A stretch of 64,000 nt of DNA, taken from contig NZ_VRMG01000010.1 of NCBI RefSeq assembly GCF_008040105.1, positions 1 through 64,000 of the forward strand, read 5' to 3'. Positions 1 to 7,739 of the stretch are shown one piece after another. The notes under the pieces were generated by a model. The model was not told the DNA's origin, made no database searches, and saw only the letters and a program-made list of their open reading frames with translations. Origin of the DNA: Lacisediminihabitans profunda (GTDB lineage: Bacteria; Actinomycetota; Actinomycetes; Actinomycetales; Microbacteriaceae). Within the stretch, counting starts at the first letter, position 1; every line of letters begins with the position of its first letter. The position numbers were made by a program, and so were the translations under genes.

Positions 1-258
1 GGGACCGTCGGCGACAGCTTCGATAATGCCTTGGCTGAGGCGGTGAACGGGCTCTACAAAACTGAACTCATCCGCCGACAAGGGCCTTGGCGAACGGTCG
101 AGCAGGTCGAACTCGCGACGCTGGAATATGTTTGGTGGTGGAACAACCAACGCCTCCACGGCGAACTCGCCCTGCGCACCCCGATCGAGGTCGAGGAAGA
201 GTATTACGCTGACCAAGAATCGTCCCAGCCGGCACCCGCCAGACAGGGAAGCAACTAG
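1..258 (+). CDS. IS3-family transposase (OrfB), C-terminal fragment cut by the window start
   Basis: The frame is open from base 1 to a TAG at 256-258, giving about 85 residues. It contains the end of an rve/DDE integrase core: SFDNALAEAVNGLYKTEL, then LEYVWWWNNQRLHG and LRTPIEVEE, which is the characteristic C-terminus of IS3-family OrfB. The final catalytic Glu of the DDE triad is the E of LAEAVNG. The N-terminal part lies outside the window, so intactness cannot be judged. The gene sits just left of a tRNA-fragment repeat and probably belongs to a neighbouring mobile region. Confidence 0.85.
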   Translation, partial: GTVGDSFDNALAEAVNGLYKTELIRRQGPWRTVEQVELATLEYVWWWNNQRLHGELALRTPIEVEEEYYADQESSQPAPARQGSN

Positions 259-419
259 GAACTAAACCCAGGCCGAATCATTATTCACTCGAGATCGCCC
301 TAGACGAGTCGAGCTGAGTCGATGAAAATGGAACCAAGCTAGACAAGGGAATCCCGGTCAGGCCAAGTTGCGTCGAGACGAACCCAGGTCACCCGAGAAG
401 TGGCAGATGGCGCGGATCA

Positions 420-457
420 AATCCGTCGGTCACGGGTTCAAGTCCCGTCCGCCCCAC
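420..457 (+). repeat. tRNA 3'-end fragment, direct repeat copy 1 (att-like)
   Basis: A 38-base sequence covering the 3' side of an anticodon stem, a variable loop, a T arm (acgggttcaagtcccgt) and an acceptor 3' strand (ccgcccca). No matching 5' acceptor strand ggggcgg occurs in the preceding 80 bases, so this is a fragment and not a tRNA gene. An identical copy lies at 20659-20696. Tyrosine-recombinase elements that use a tRNA 3' end as attB leave exactly this kind of duplicate. The parental tRNA could be a CAU-anticodon type by resemblance, but this is not established. Confidence 0.8.
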
Positions 458-521
458 TGAAAACAAGGTCTGACCAGCGTTTTTTGTTCCAACAAAAGGA
501 CAAGACTCGACGCGGTTAACG

Positions 522-539
522 TTTATTCAACGCTTATTG
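522..539. repeat. TTTATTCAA-type repeat, copy 1 (possible integrase arm site)
   Basis: The sequence tttattcaacgcttattg matches tttattcaatgtttattg at 20509-20526 in 16 of 18 bases. One copy lies just inside each end of the interval bounded by the 38-bp tRNA repeats. Short AT-rich repeats near both ends of integrative elements are often integrase arm-binding sites; that role is inferred from position only. Confidence 0.35.
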
Positions 540-662
540 CCAAACCCCAGCCAGGTGTGGGCTCCTTATCGGAGCTGCTCGACTCGGTTCAGTTCACTTA
601 GGGTGACCTGGGGCACCTCCAGTTATGGATACTGAACGCCTTTCCGGCTCGGTCTTGAGCCC

Positions 663-728
663 GTGCTGACAACGAGCGAACTCGCCGATTACCTCGGCCT
701 GCGCGCACAAGCCATCTACGAAGGCGGC
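663..728 (+). pseudogene. Excisionase-like HTH gene, 5' remnant
   Basis: A GTG-started reading frame encodes LTTSELADYLGLRAQAIYE, which resembles the N-terminus of HTH_17/MerR-like excisionases that begin with a TxxELAxxLGVxxxxIY helix-turn-helix. After about 20 residues the frame runs into IS481 transposase sequence (ERRIVALRF in another frame), so the gene has been truncated by that insertion. An excisionase remnant 200 bases inside an att-like repeat supports the idea that the interval is an old integrative element, although no integrase is seen in the window. Confidence 0.45.
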
Positions 729-1454
729 TTGAGCGGCGGATCGTGGCGCTGCGGTTCACCCGCCGGTGGGGACCACACCGCATCGCTCCACGGTCGAGCA
801 GATCCTGGCCCGCTACCGGATGCCGCGCCTGGCCTATCTCGACCAGGCCACCGGGCTGCCGCTCAGATAGGCGAAACCGGTCCACTACGAGCATGCCGCG
901 CCGGGCGATCTGGTCCACGTCGATATCAAGAGACAGGGCCGCATCCCTGACGGCGGCGGCCACCGGATGCTCGGCCGCACCATCGGCAACCGCAACGACA
1001 AAAAACAGGGTCGCGGCTACTCGTTCCTGCACCACGCGGTCGACGACCACTCCCGACTGGCTTACTCCGAGATTCTCACCGACGAGAAGAAAGAGACCGC
1101 CGCCGGGTTCTGGATCCGCGCGAACACGTTCTTCGAAAACCACGGCATCACCGTCAAACGTGTCCTCACCGATAACGGCTCTTGCTACCGATCCGGTGCC
1201 TTCACCGCCGCGCTGGGCGAGACGATCAGCCACACGTTCACCCGCCCATACCGGCCACAGACCATCGGGAAAGTCGAACGATTCAACCGCACCCTCGCCC
1301 AGGAATGGGCCTACGCCCACACCTACAAGCGACGAGGCCCGAGCGGCGACCTACCAGCAGTGGCTCCATGACTACAATCACCAGACCCCACACCGGCATC
1401 GGCGGCAAGTCACCAATCGAACGCGTTCACAACGTCCCCGGGAACTACATCTAG
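729..1454 (+). pseudogene. IS481-family transposase, decayed
   Basis: Frames read ERRIVALRFTRRWGPHRIA, then STVEQILARYRMPRLAYLD, HAAPGDLVHVDIK, YSFLHHAVDDHSRLAYSEI, VLTDNGSCYRSGAF, FTRPYRPQTIGKVERFNRTL and finally QQWLHDYNHQTPH and GGKSPIERVHN. That is the IS481 rve core with all three DDE acidic residues visible. It is broken in several ways: the N-terminus is missing, there is a small deletion and frame change near 785, an in-frame TAG at 868-870, and a frame change near 1330. It is therefore non-functional. It interrupts the excisionase-like remnant on its left. Confidence 0.85.
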
Positions 1455-1493
1455 CTTCCACGCCGAACCGAAAAGTTTGGCATATTTTTCCAG

Positions 1494-1523
1494 TTGACAG
1501 GCTCGCGTGCACTGTTTTAGCTT
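1494..1523 (+). promoter_or_regulatory. Probable sigma70-type promoter of the fructan/DFA operon
   Basis: TTGACA at 1494-1499 is a perfect -35 box. With an 18-base spacer, TAGCTT at 1518-1523 is a weak -10. The predicted transcription start falls inside the 35-bp palindrome that follows, the arrangement expected for LacI-type repression of the downstream transporter operon. Confidence 0.5.
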
Positions 1524-1558
1524 TATGCCAAGACGTTTTGCCAAAACGTCTTGGCATA
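1524..1558. promoter_or_regulatory. 35-bp perfect palindrome; compound LacI-family operator
   Basis: The arms tatgccaagacgttttg and caaaacgtcttggcata are exact reverse complements around a single c. The palindrome can also be read as two overlapping 18-bp LacI-type operators that share tgcca: TGCCAAGACGTTTTGCCA and TGCCAAAACGTCTTGGCA. Each has the central CG step typical of LacI-family sites. It lies between the promoter and the binding-protein gene start at 1598, and the LacI-family gene at 4772 in the same operon is the likely ligand-controlled repressor. Confidence 0.7.
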
Positions 1559-1597
1559 GATATGCTACTAACCATTCAAGTTGAAATCGGAGTAACG

Positions 1598-2914
1598 ATG
1601 CTTCGCATAAAGATGGCGGACTCCCGTTCCGTGCGCCTCTCTCGCACCAAACTGGCTGCCGCTGCCGCGGTCGCAACTATCTCTCTCGTAGCGCTGACTG
1701 CTTGCACGCCGGGGACCAGTTCGGACAGCGCCTCGTCCGTCAAGTCGATTGTCGTTCTCGTCGAGGCAGGTGGGCACGCGGAGCTTCAGCCCATAGCAGA
1801 CCTGTATGCCAAAGACAAGGGCGTCAAGGTCAATTTTGTCGAGCTGCCGTACAACGGTCTGTATAACCGGGTGAACAGCGAGTTGTCCACCGGGAGCATC
1901 TCGTTCGACGTCGCCGCTCTCGACGCGATCTGGTTGCCAGCTTTTGCGGCGGGACTTCAGCCGCTGAACAGCCTCTATACCTCGGCCGTCAAGGCGGACA
2001 ACTTTCCCTCTGTCGTCCAGGAGGCGAAAGTCGGCGGAAACTACGTCGGCATGCCGGCCTTCGCGAACTCGGAAATCCTCTACTACCGCACGGACCTCTT
2101 CAATGATCCGGCGAACCAGGCCGGGTTTAAGGCGAAGTACGGGTACGATCTCAAGCCGCCGACCACATGGCAGCAGTATTCGGATGTCGCAGCATTCTTC
2201 ACCAATAACGGCATGTACGGTGCACCGCTGCCCGGGGCGGAGGAGACCCAGTACCTTGCCGCGCTCTCGCAGGCCGGTCAGAAGCAGATGGTTTTGAACG
2301 CCGCAGGAACTAAGTCCACCCTGGACGACTCGGCCAGCCTTAAAGCGCTGGATTACTACGCCAGTCTCGCGAAGTATGCTCCGCCCGGGGCAGCGGCTGT
2401 CGACTGGAACGCGGCACAGAACCTGTACAACCAGGGCAAGGCGGCGATGATGCTTTTCTGGGCCCACGCCTACCGCCAGATCCCGACGAGTTCGCCTGTT
2501 TACGGTAAGACGGGAGTCGCTCCTATGGTGGCCGGACCCGCTGGGATCGCCGGTGTTCCAGGCCCGTACTATTTGAGCATCCCCAGGCAAGGCGCCCACC
2601 AGGCGGCCTCCACCGCCTTCGTGAAGTTCGCATACGACCACAACGCCTTGAGTGCCAACACGTCTCTTGGACTTGTTGCTCGCATTTCAGCGCTCAAGCA
2701 GTACGCCAACAAGCCGGGCTACGAAGCCTACAGCCCGATGGTTACGACCCTATCGGCGCCAGCGACTATCACGCGACCGGCCAACGCGAATTGGCAGAAC
2801 ATCGTGAACAACGCGCTCATTCCGATGATTCAGAAGTCCCTGCAACCGGGAGCGGACAACGCGGCCCTCCTCAAGGCCACGGCTTCTCAAATTGATCAGA
2901 TTGTCCAGCAGTGA
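1598..2914 (+). CDS. Sugar ABC transporter substrate-binding lipoprotein (SBP family 1)
   Basis: A 438-residue extracellular binding protein. The N-terminus has basic residues, a hydrophobic stretch and the lipobox LTAC with Cys36, so it should be lipid-anchored outside the membrane. The body has family-1 features such as GVKVNFVELPYNGLYNRVNSEL and GMPAFANSEILYYRTDLF. ATG 1598 is chosen because a GGAG lies about 7 bases upstream; the long open frame extending back to 743 is only a shadow of the IS481 remnant. The stop overlaps the GTG of the next gene by four bases. By context the ligand is probably an inulin-derived oligosaccharide or difructose anhydride; this is inferred. Confidence 0.9.
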   Translation: MLRIKMADSRSVRLSRTKLAAAAAVATISLVALTACTPGTSSDSASSVKSIVVLVEAGGHAELQPIADLYAKDKGVKVNFVELPYNGLYNRVNSELSTGSISFDVAALDAIWLPAFAAGLQPLNSLYTSAVKADNFPSVVQEAKVGGNYVGMPAFANSEILYYRTDLFNDPANQAGFKAKYGYDLKPPTTWQQYSDVAAFFTNNGMYGAPLPGAEETQYLAALSQAGQKQMVLNAAGTKSTLDDSASLKALDYYASLAKYAPPGAAAVDWNAAQNLYNQGKAAMMLFWAHAYRQIPTSSPVYGKTGVAPMVAGPAGIAGVPGPYYLSIPRQGAHQAASTAFVKFAYDHNALSANTSLGLVARISALKQYANKPGYEAYSPMVTTLSAPATITRPANANWQNIVNNALIPMIQKSLQPGADNAALLKATASQIDQIVQQ

Positions 2915-3888
2915 TCGTGACTGCCAGCACTCCAGAGCGGCCGGCCACCCGGCCGGCCGCTCCGGGCACCCGCCCCATACCGACCTCCGGCAGGAAGCGG
3001 ATCCGCCTTACCGACAGGCGTTTCGCGGCCTTGCTGATGCTGCCCGCCGCGCTCTTTCTCGCCGTCTTCGTCGCGTTGCCGCTGCTCCAGTTCGTCTTCA
3101 ACAGTTTCTTCCGCTATAACCCGATCGCCGGTAGCCCGCACACCTTCGTCGGATTCGGCAACTACGTGCGAGCCTTCACCTCCGCCGAGTTCGGCAACTC
3201 AGCACTCCGAACGGTGGTCTACACCGTGATGGTAGTCACATTCGAGTTCGTCTTGGGGCTCACGGTGGCCCTGCTTTTCAGCGGACTCGGAAATCGGTCC
3301 CGAATCTTCCGGACGATCTTCTTGTATCCGCTGATGATCGCACCTATCGTCGCGGGACTGCTCTGGCGGTTCCTCCTCATCGACAACTCTGGGATCGTCA
3401 ATCAGCTGCTGTACGAGGCGCACCTGATCTCTTCCCCCAACCAGATCCAGTGGTTGAGCGACCCGAACATCGCGCTGTTCTCCGTCGCGCTGCCCGATAT
3501 CTGGCTCACGACGTCGTTCATCTCCCTAGTGCTGTTCGCTGGACTGCAGAACGTGCCCGGGGAGATCCTTGAGGCGGCACGCATCGACGGAGCCCGATAC
3601 CCGACCCTGCTTTTCCGGATCATCCTCCCGTTGTTGCGGCCGGTGATAGCCGTCGCACTCATCGTGCGAGGCGTCGACGCCGCCCGTGCATTCGACACGA
3701 TCGTCGTTCAAACCAATGGCGGCCCTCAGAACTCAACAAATGTCCTGTCGTTGCTGGTCTACAACACGCAGATCGCGAACGGAAACCCCGGCCTTGCAAG
3801 CGCCATGGGGACCATCTATTTGATCGCCATGATGGGGATCGCCATTATCGCCGTCCTCACCATCTGGCGGCCAGGGAGTGACCACTGA
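2911..3888 (+). CDS. Sugar ABC transporter permease, MalF-like
   Basis: A 325-residue inner-membrane subunit with a cytoplasmic N-terminus rich in Pro and Arg, a first membrane helix at about 39-62 and six helices in all by inspection. The ATPase-contact EAA loop is EAARIDGARYPTLLFRIILP at about 221-240. It starts with GTG inside the stop of the binding-protein gene (GTGA) and its TGA overlaps the ATG of the next permease, so the three genes are translationally coupled. No ATPase gene is present in the operon; as in many actinobacterial CUT1 systems, a shared MsiK-type ATPase elsewhere probably energises it. Confidence 0.9.
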   Translation: MIVTASTPERPATRPAAPGTRPIPTSGRKRIRLTDRRFAALLMLPAALFLAVFVALPLLQFVFNSFFRYNPIAGSPHTFVGFGNYVRAFTSAEFGNSALRTVVYTVMVVTFEFVLGLTVALLFSGLGNRSRIFRTIFLYPLMIAPIVAGLLWRFLLIDNSGIVNQLLYEAHLISSPNQIQWLSDPNIALFSVALPDIWLTTSFISLVLFAGLQNVPGEILEAARIDGARYPTLLFRIILPLLRPVIAVALIVRGVDAARAFDTIVVQTNGGPQNSTNVLSLLVYNTQIANGNPGLASAMGTIYLIAMMGIAIIAVLTIWRPGSDH

Positions 3889-4727
3889 TGAATGGACTCG
3901 AGTCACGACGCACCAGCACGCGGTCTATCCTGTGGACGGCACTCATCGTGCTCGTCGTCCTCTATGCATTCCCGTTCGTCTACATGCTCTTCACGTCGTT
4001 CAAGACGCCGATCGAGACGAATGCGATTCCCCCGACCATCCTGCCGTCGACTTGGACAGTGCAGAACTACATCACGGCGCTGAGCACCCAGGGAGTTCCT
4101 CAGTCCTTCCTCAATAGCCTTCAGACGGCAGTGATCAGCACCTTGATCTCGCTGGTTCTCGCGGTGCCGGCGGCGTACGCAGTGACCCGGTATCGCACCC
4201 GGCTTGGACGAGTCTTCATTCTGCTTGCCTTGATCATGAGGATGGTGCCGGCGATCGTGGTGGGCACTCCGCTCATTGTCATTTTCCACAACCTGGGCCT
4301 GTCCGACACATCTCTCGCCCTCGCGATCGCGCAGACGACAATCTCGCTTCCGTTGTCGATCTGGCTCATGGCCAGCTTCTTCGAGGCCGTTCCGGACGAA
4401 CTAGAGGAATCGGCGCGGGTGGACGGTTGCAGCCGGCTCGGCGCTCTCTGGTGGGTGGTTCTCCCGATTACTCGGGGAGGAGTCGCCGTAGCGGCGATCT
4501 TCGCGTTTCTCGCCTCCTGGAACGACTTCATCTTTGCGCTCTTGCTGACTTCCGTCCGTGCAGTCACTACACCGTTGCAGATCGCGAATTTCCAGAGCCA
4601 GTTCGGCTTGGACTGGGGAACGATGACCTCGCTCGCGGTACTGTACTCAGTCCCGGTGATCGTGCTTGCCATCGTTCTTCAACGGCACATTGTCGCAGGA
4701 CTGACTCTCGGTGCGGTCAAAGGTTGA
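3888..4727 (+). CDS. Sugar ABC transporter permease, MalG-like
   Basis: A 279-residue second membrane subunit of the CUT1 importer. The first helix is at about 13-34, and the EAA loop ESARVDGCSRLGALWWVVLP sits at about 174-193. It pairs with the MalF-like protein encoded directly upstream (1-base overlap). It is followed after 44 bases by the LacI-family regulator gene. Length and topology are normal for the family. Confidence 0.9.
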   Translation: MNGLESRRTSTRSILWTALIVLVVLYAFPFVYMLFTSFKTPIETNAIPPTILPSTWTVQNYITALSTQGVPQSFLNSLQTAVISTLISLVLAVPAAYAVTRYRTRLGRVFILLALIMRMVPAIVVGTPLIVIFHNLGLSDTSLALAIAQTTISLPLSIWLMASFFEAVPDELEESARVDGCSRLGALWWVVLPITRGGVAVAAIFAFLASWNDFIFALLLTSVRAVTTPLQIANFQSQFGLDWGTMTSLAVLYSVPVIVLAIVLQRHIVAGLTLGAVKG

Positions 4728-4771
4728 CCAAGCTCAGAAGCATCAGGTGATCAGGGGATGGAGATAGAGAC

Positions 4772-5818
4772 GTGGCGGTGAAGAGTGCAGGGATCCGCGA
4801 TGTCGCGCAGCTCGCCGGGGTGTCAGTCACAACGGTGTCGCACGTGCTGAACGACACGCCGAACATGCGGGTCTCCGTGGAGACGCGTGCGCGTGTGCGA
4901 CACGCGGCGAAGACTCTTGGCTATGGGCCGAATCGGATGGCTCAGGCGCTTCGGACCAACCGGTCCGGGCTGATCGGCCTTCTGAGCGAAGAGATCGCGA
5001 CCACCCCGCACGCGGGACGGATCATCCTCGGTGCGCAGAACGCTGCGCGTGAGCATGATCTCACCCTGGTCATCATTAATACGGAGCGCGACGCCGGCGG
5101 CACCTCTCACCGGGACGATGTCCAAGCCCTGATCGACCGGCAGGTCGACGCGGTCCTGTACGCGACGATGTATCACCGCAGCGTCTCCCTCCCCCCAAAC
5201 CTGCAGGATCTGCCCGCCGTCCTGATCGACTCGACGGACCGGGCAGGCATCGTCCCAGCGGTCGTGCCCGACGAGGTGGGGGGCGCGGTCGCCGCCGTCA
5301 CCCACCTCGTCGAGGCCGGGCACACGCGCATCGGCTTCCTCAACAACGACGACGACGTGCCGGCGACACACCTCCGCTTCGCCGGCTACCGGCAGGTCCT
5401 TCAAGCCCACGACATCCCGTTTGACGAGGATCTGGTCTTCTCCGCGCCGTCCGAGACGCTTCCGGGATACGGGCTCGCTCGCGAGCTCCTCGGCAGGAGC
5501 GATCGGCCGACAGCACTGTTCTGCTATAACGACCGGATGGCGATGGGCGCGTACCGCGCGGCGACCGAGCTCGGTCTTGAGATCCCCCGCGATCTGTCCA
5601 TCGTGGGATTCGACAACCAGGAACTCATCGCGGCGAACCTCTTCCCCGGCCTGACCACGGTCGCGCTACCTCACTACGAGATGGGGGTCTGGGCGGTCGA
5701 GACGCTCGTGCATCTCCTACACGGGGAGGCCGAGTACCGCCTCATCGCCGACAAGCCCGCACTGCTCGACTGTCCTCTGGTGATCCGAGGGTCCGTGGCC
5801 CAGCCACGTGCCAACTGA
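4772..5818 (+). CDS. LacI-family transcriptional regulator
   Basis: A 348-residue protein with an N-terminal LacI helix-turn-helix (GIRDVAQLAGVSVTTVSHVL, residues about 6-25) and a periplasmic-binding-like sensor domain, including the TALFCYNDRMAMGAYRA and DLSIVGFDN segments. GTG 4772 is preceded by GGAG at a suitable distance. It lies inside the transporter/hydrolase operon and most likely binds the 35-bp palindrome at 1524-1558, repressing the operon until a fructo-oligosaccharide or fructose derivative is present. The ligand is not visible in the sequence. Confidence 0.92.
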   Translation: MAVKSAGIRDVAQLAGVSVTTVSHVLNDTPNMRVSVETRARVRHAAKTLGYGPNRMAQALRTNRSGLIGLLSEEIATTPHAGRIILGAQNAAREHDLTLVIINTERDAGGTSHRDDVQALIDRQVDAVLYATMYHRSVSLPPNLQDLPAVLIDSTDRAGIVPAVVPDEVGGAVAAVTHLVEAGHTRIGFLNNDDDVPATHLRFAGYRQVLQAHDIPFDEDLVFSAPSETLPGYGLARELLGRSDRPTALFCYNDRMAMGAYRAATELGLEIPRDLSIVGFDNQELIAANLFPGLTTVALPHYEMGVWAVETLVHLLHGEAEYRLIADKPALLDCPLVIRGSVAQPRAN

Positions 5819-5829
5819 AAGGTATACAC

Positions 5830-6810
5830 ATGCTTCGCCTTGCCGCCTCCTGGGTATGGGATTTCTGGATCGCCGATGACGGTGACGACTACCACCTGTT
5901 CTTCCTCAAGGCGCCCCGAGCTCTCCTGGATCCGGATCGACGACACTGGCGTGCCACGATCGGCCATGCCACGTCGAAAGATTTGAGGGAGTGGACGGAA
6001 CACGCTGACGCAGTCCTCCCAGATGATTCACCCGCTTTCGACGACCTGGCGACGTGGACCGGTTCGGTCGTTCGCGAGGACAGCGGTTCGTGGCGGATGT
6101 TCTACACCGCGGTCAGCCGGTCGGAGGGCGGACTGAACCAGCGGATCAGTTCCGTCGTGTCGGATGACCTGTTCACCTGGCGGCGAGAACCGAATCGGCA
6201 GATCATCGAACCCGACCCGCGCTGGTACGAGACCGCGGAGACGAGACAGTGGCCTGACCAGGCGTGGCGCGATCCCTGGGTGTTCCGAGATGGAGGGCTC
6301 TGGCACATGCTGATCACCGCACGTGCGAACCACGGAGACCCGGACAATCGCGGTGTCGTCGGCCATGCCACATCGCCCGATCTGACCATCTGGACGGTGC
6401 AGCCGTCGCTGTCGGAGCCGGGGTCAGGCTTCGGGCACCTCGAGGTGATTCAAACGGCTCAGGTCGATGGGCGGCCGGTTGGGCTATTCTCAAGCCTCGC
6501 CACCGAGCTGTCCCACGATCGTCGCGCCGATGAACCGATCGGTGGCATTTGGGCATTTCCCACCGATTCGCTGGCAGGTCCGTTCCACATCCAGGATGCG
6601 TACCGCATCACGGACGAGCTGCTCTACGTGGGGCGTCTCGTCCAAGACCGCAGTGGTCAGTGGCAGCTTCTGGCATTTCGGAACAACGATGGTGAAGGAG
6701 GCTGGGTGGGCGAGATCATCGATCCGCAGCCCGTCCGCTGGAGCGACGGACGGCTGGAGATCCGGTCACCGGATCGAGTCGACGCGCTGAACGTGCGGAT
6801 CCCCTTATGA
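5830..6810 (+). CDS. GH32/GH43-like five-bladed propeller hydrolase, probable beta-fructosidase
   Basis: A 326-residue cytoplasmic enzyme (no signal peptide). It has the three clan-J landmarks: an N-terminal WVWDFW with candidate nucleophile Asp11, WRDPWVF with the transition-state Asp148 (RDP motif), and GHLEVIQ with candidate acid/base Glu205. The repeated GHATSKDLREW / GHATSPDLTIW units are typical of these propellers. It is short because the C-terminal beta-sandwich of classical GH32 enzymes is missing. Given its place between a sugar importer and a fructokinase, cleavage of inulobiose or short fructans to fructose is the best guess; an arabinan-type specificity cannot be excluded. Confidence 0.75.
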   Translation: MLRLAASWVWDFWIADDGDDYHLFFLKAPRALLDPDRRHWRATIGHATSKDLREWTEHADAVLPDDSPAFDDLATWTGSVVREDSGSWRMFYTAVSRSEGGLNQRISSVVSDDLFTWRREPNRQIIEPDPRWYETAETRQWPDQAWRDPWVFRDGGLWHMLITARANHGDPDNRGVVGHATSPDLTIWTVQPSLSEPGSGFGHLEVIQTAQVDGRPVGLFSSLATELSHDRRADEPIGGIWAFPTDSLAGPFHIQDAYRITDELLYVGRLVQDRSGQWQLLAFRNNDGEGGWVGEIIDPQPVRWSDGRLEIRSPDRVDALNVRIPL

Positions 6811-7739
6811 GCCCGAGCGCGCTCGTCATCGGTGAGGCGCTCATCGACGAGGTCGTCGAAGGCGACCGGGTCAGCCGCCACCCCGGAGGGTCGCCGGCGA
6901 ACGTAGCGCTCGGCCTTGCGCGCCTTGGCGTCGTCACCTACCTGCACACAGCGATCGGCGACGACGCAGACGGAGAACTGATCCACCGGCAGCTGAGCGC
7001 ATCCGGTGTGACGGTGACCGCAGGCTCCGTGACGAACGCGTTGACGTCCAAGGCGGTGGTCATTCTCGCGCAGGACGGGTCGGCGAGCTACCGATTCACT
7101 CTGAGCTGGGATCCGGCCCACCTCGACGATCTGGGATCGCCGACAATTATCCACACGGGCTCGCTCGGCGCATTCCTCCAACCCGGCTCGGAGGTCACGA
7201 GAGACATCATCAGACGCGGCAGGAGCCTCGGCGCTCTGATCAGCTTCGATCCGAACATCAGGCCGACCCTGCTGCCGGAGCCAGGTAGGACTCGCGGGTC
7301 ATTTGAGGAGCTCGCCTTCTCTACTCAACTCACGAAGCTGAGCGACGAAGACGCGGAGTACCTGTATCCGGGAACGCCTCTTGACGACGTTCTCGATCTC
7401 CTCATTGACGGCGGAGTCAGTGTGGCTGCTATCACCCGCGGTGGCGAAGATGCCTATCTCGCGAGCGGAGGCAACGTCGTCCGCATCCCCTCCGTCAGAA
7501 CCCGCGTCGCCGACACCGTTGGCGCCGGTGATTCCTTCATGGCTGCGCTCATCTGGGCGCTCGCGTTCGACAAAGATGGATGGGACGGAGGATCGATATC
7601 CGCCGACCGACTCCAAGCGATTGGCGACATCGCGGCCCGAGCTGCGGCGATCACTGTCTCGCGGGCCGGAGCCGACCTGCCCTACCCCAGTGATATTCAG
7701 GCCACAAACCTGCCACGACACGAAGGGGAGAACCTATGA
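6807..7739 (+). CDS. PfkB-family carbohydrate kinase, probable fructokinase
   Basis: A 310-residue ribokinase-fold enzyme. The N-terminal substrate loop GGSPANVALGLARLG (27-41) is the PfkB signature 1 region, and DTVGAGDSFMAAL (236-248) is signature 2 with the catalytic base Asp242. It would phosphorylate fructose released by the preceding hydrolase and feed glycolysis. The ATG overlaps the hydrolase stop by four bases and the gene overlaps the next one by four bases, so all three are coupled. Fructose as substrate is inferred from context. Confidence 0.85.
   Translation: MSPSALVIGEALIDEVVEGDRVSRHPGGSPANVALGLARLGVVTYLHTAIGDDADGELIHRQLSASGVTVTAGSVTNALTSKAVVILAQDGSASYRFTLSWDPAHLDDLGSPTIIHTGSLGAFLQPGSEVTRDIIRRGRSLGALISFDPNIRPTLLPEPGRTRGSFEELAFSTQLTKLSDEDAEYLYPGTPLDDVLDLLIDGGVSVAAITRGGEDAYLASGGNVVRIPSVRTRVADTVGAGDSFMAALIWALAFDKDGWDGGSISADRLQAIGDIAARAAAITVSRAGADLPYPSDIQATNLPRHEGENL

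Larger units (their letters stand above)
259..662. other. Gene-free element junction around the left tRNA-fragment repeat
   Basis: No convincing coding sequence is seen. About 150 bases before the repeat at 420-457 resemble the 150 bases before the second repeat at 20659-20696. Both contain a related block ending in tcccggtcagg (344-362 and 20584-20602) followed by a gagac/aaccca block. This suggests that the element to the left of 420 and the element ending at 20658 have related right ends. Downstream of the repeat, ttttgtt-cc-aacaaaa at 482-497 is a weak AT-rich inverted repeat. The stretch 540-662 shows nothing recognisable. Confidence 0.5.

Noticed and set aside
743-2914. A 723-codon open frame that would fuse transposase-like sequence to the sugar-binding protein
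   Set aside because: The first 285 codons are an out-of-frame reading of the IS481 remnant and the promoter/operator. The lipoprotein leader and ribosome-binding site place the real start at 1598.
5300-5360. Repeated gac codons (NNDDDVP) in the LacI-family protein as a tandem repeat
   Set aside because: It is a short acidic loop inside a normal effector domain and has no repeat structure beyond a few codons.
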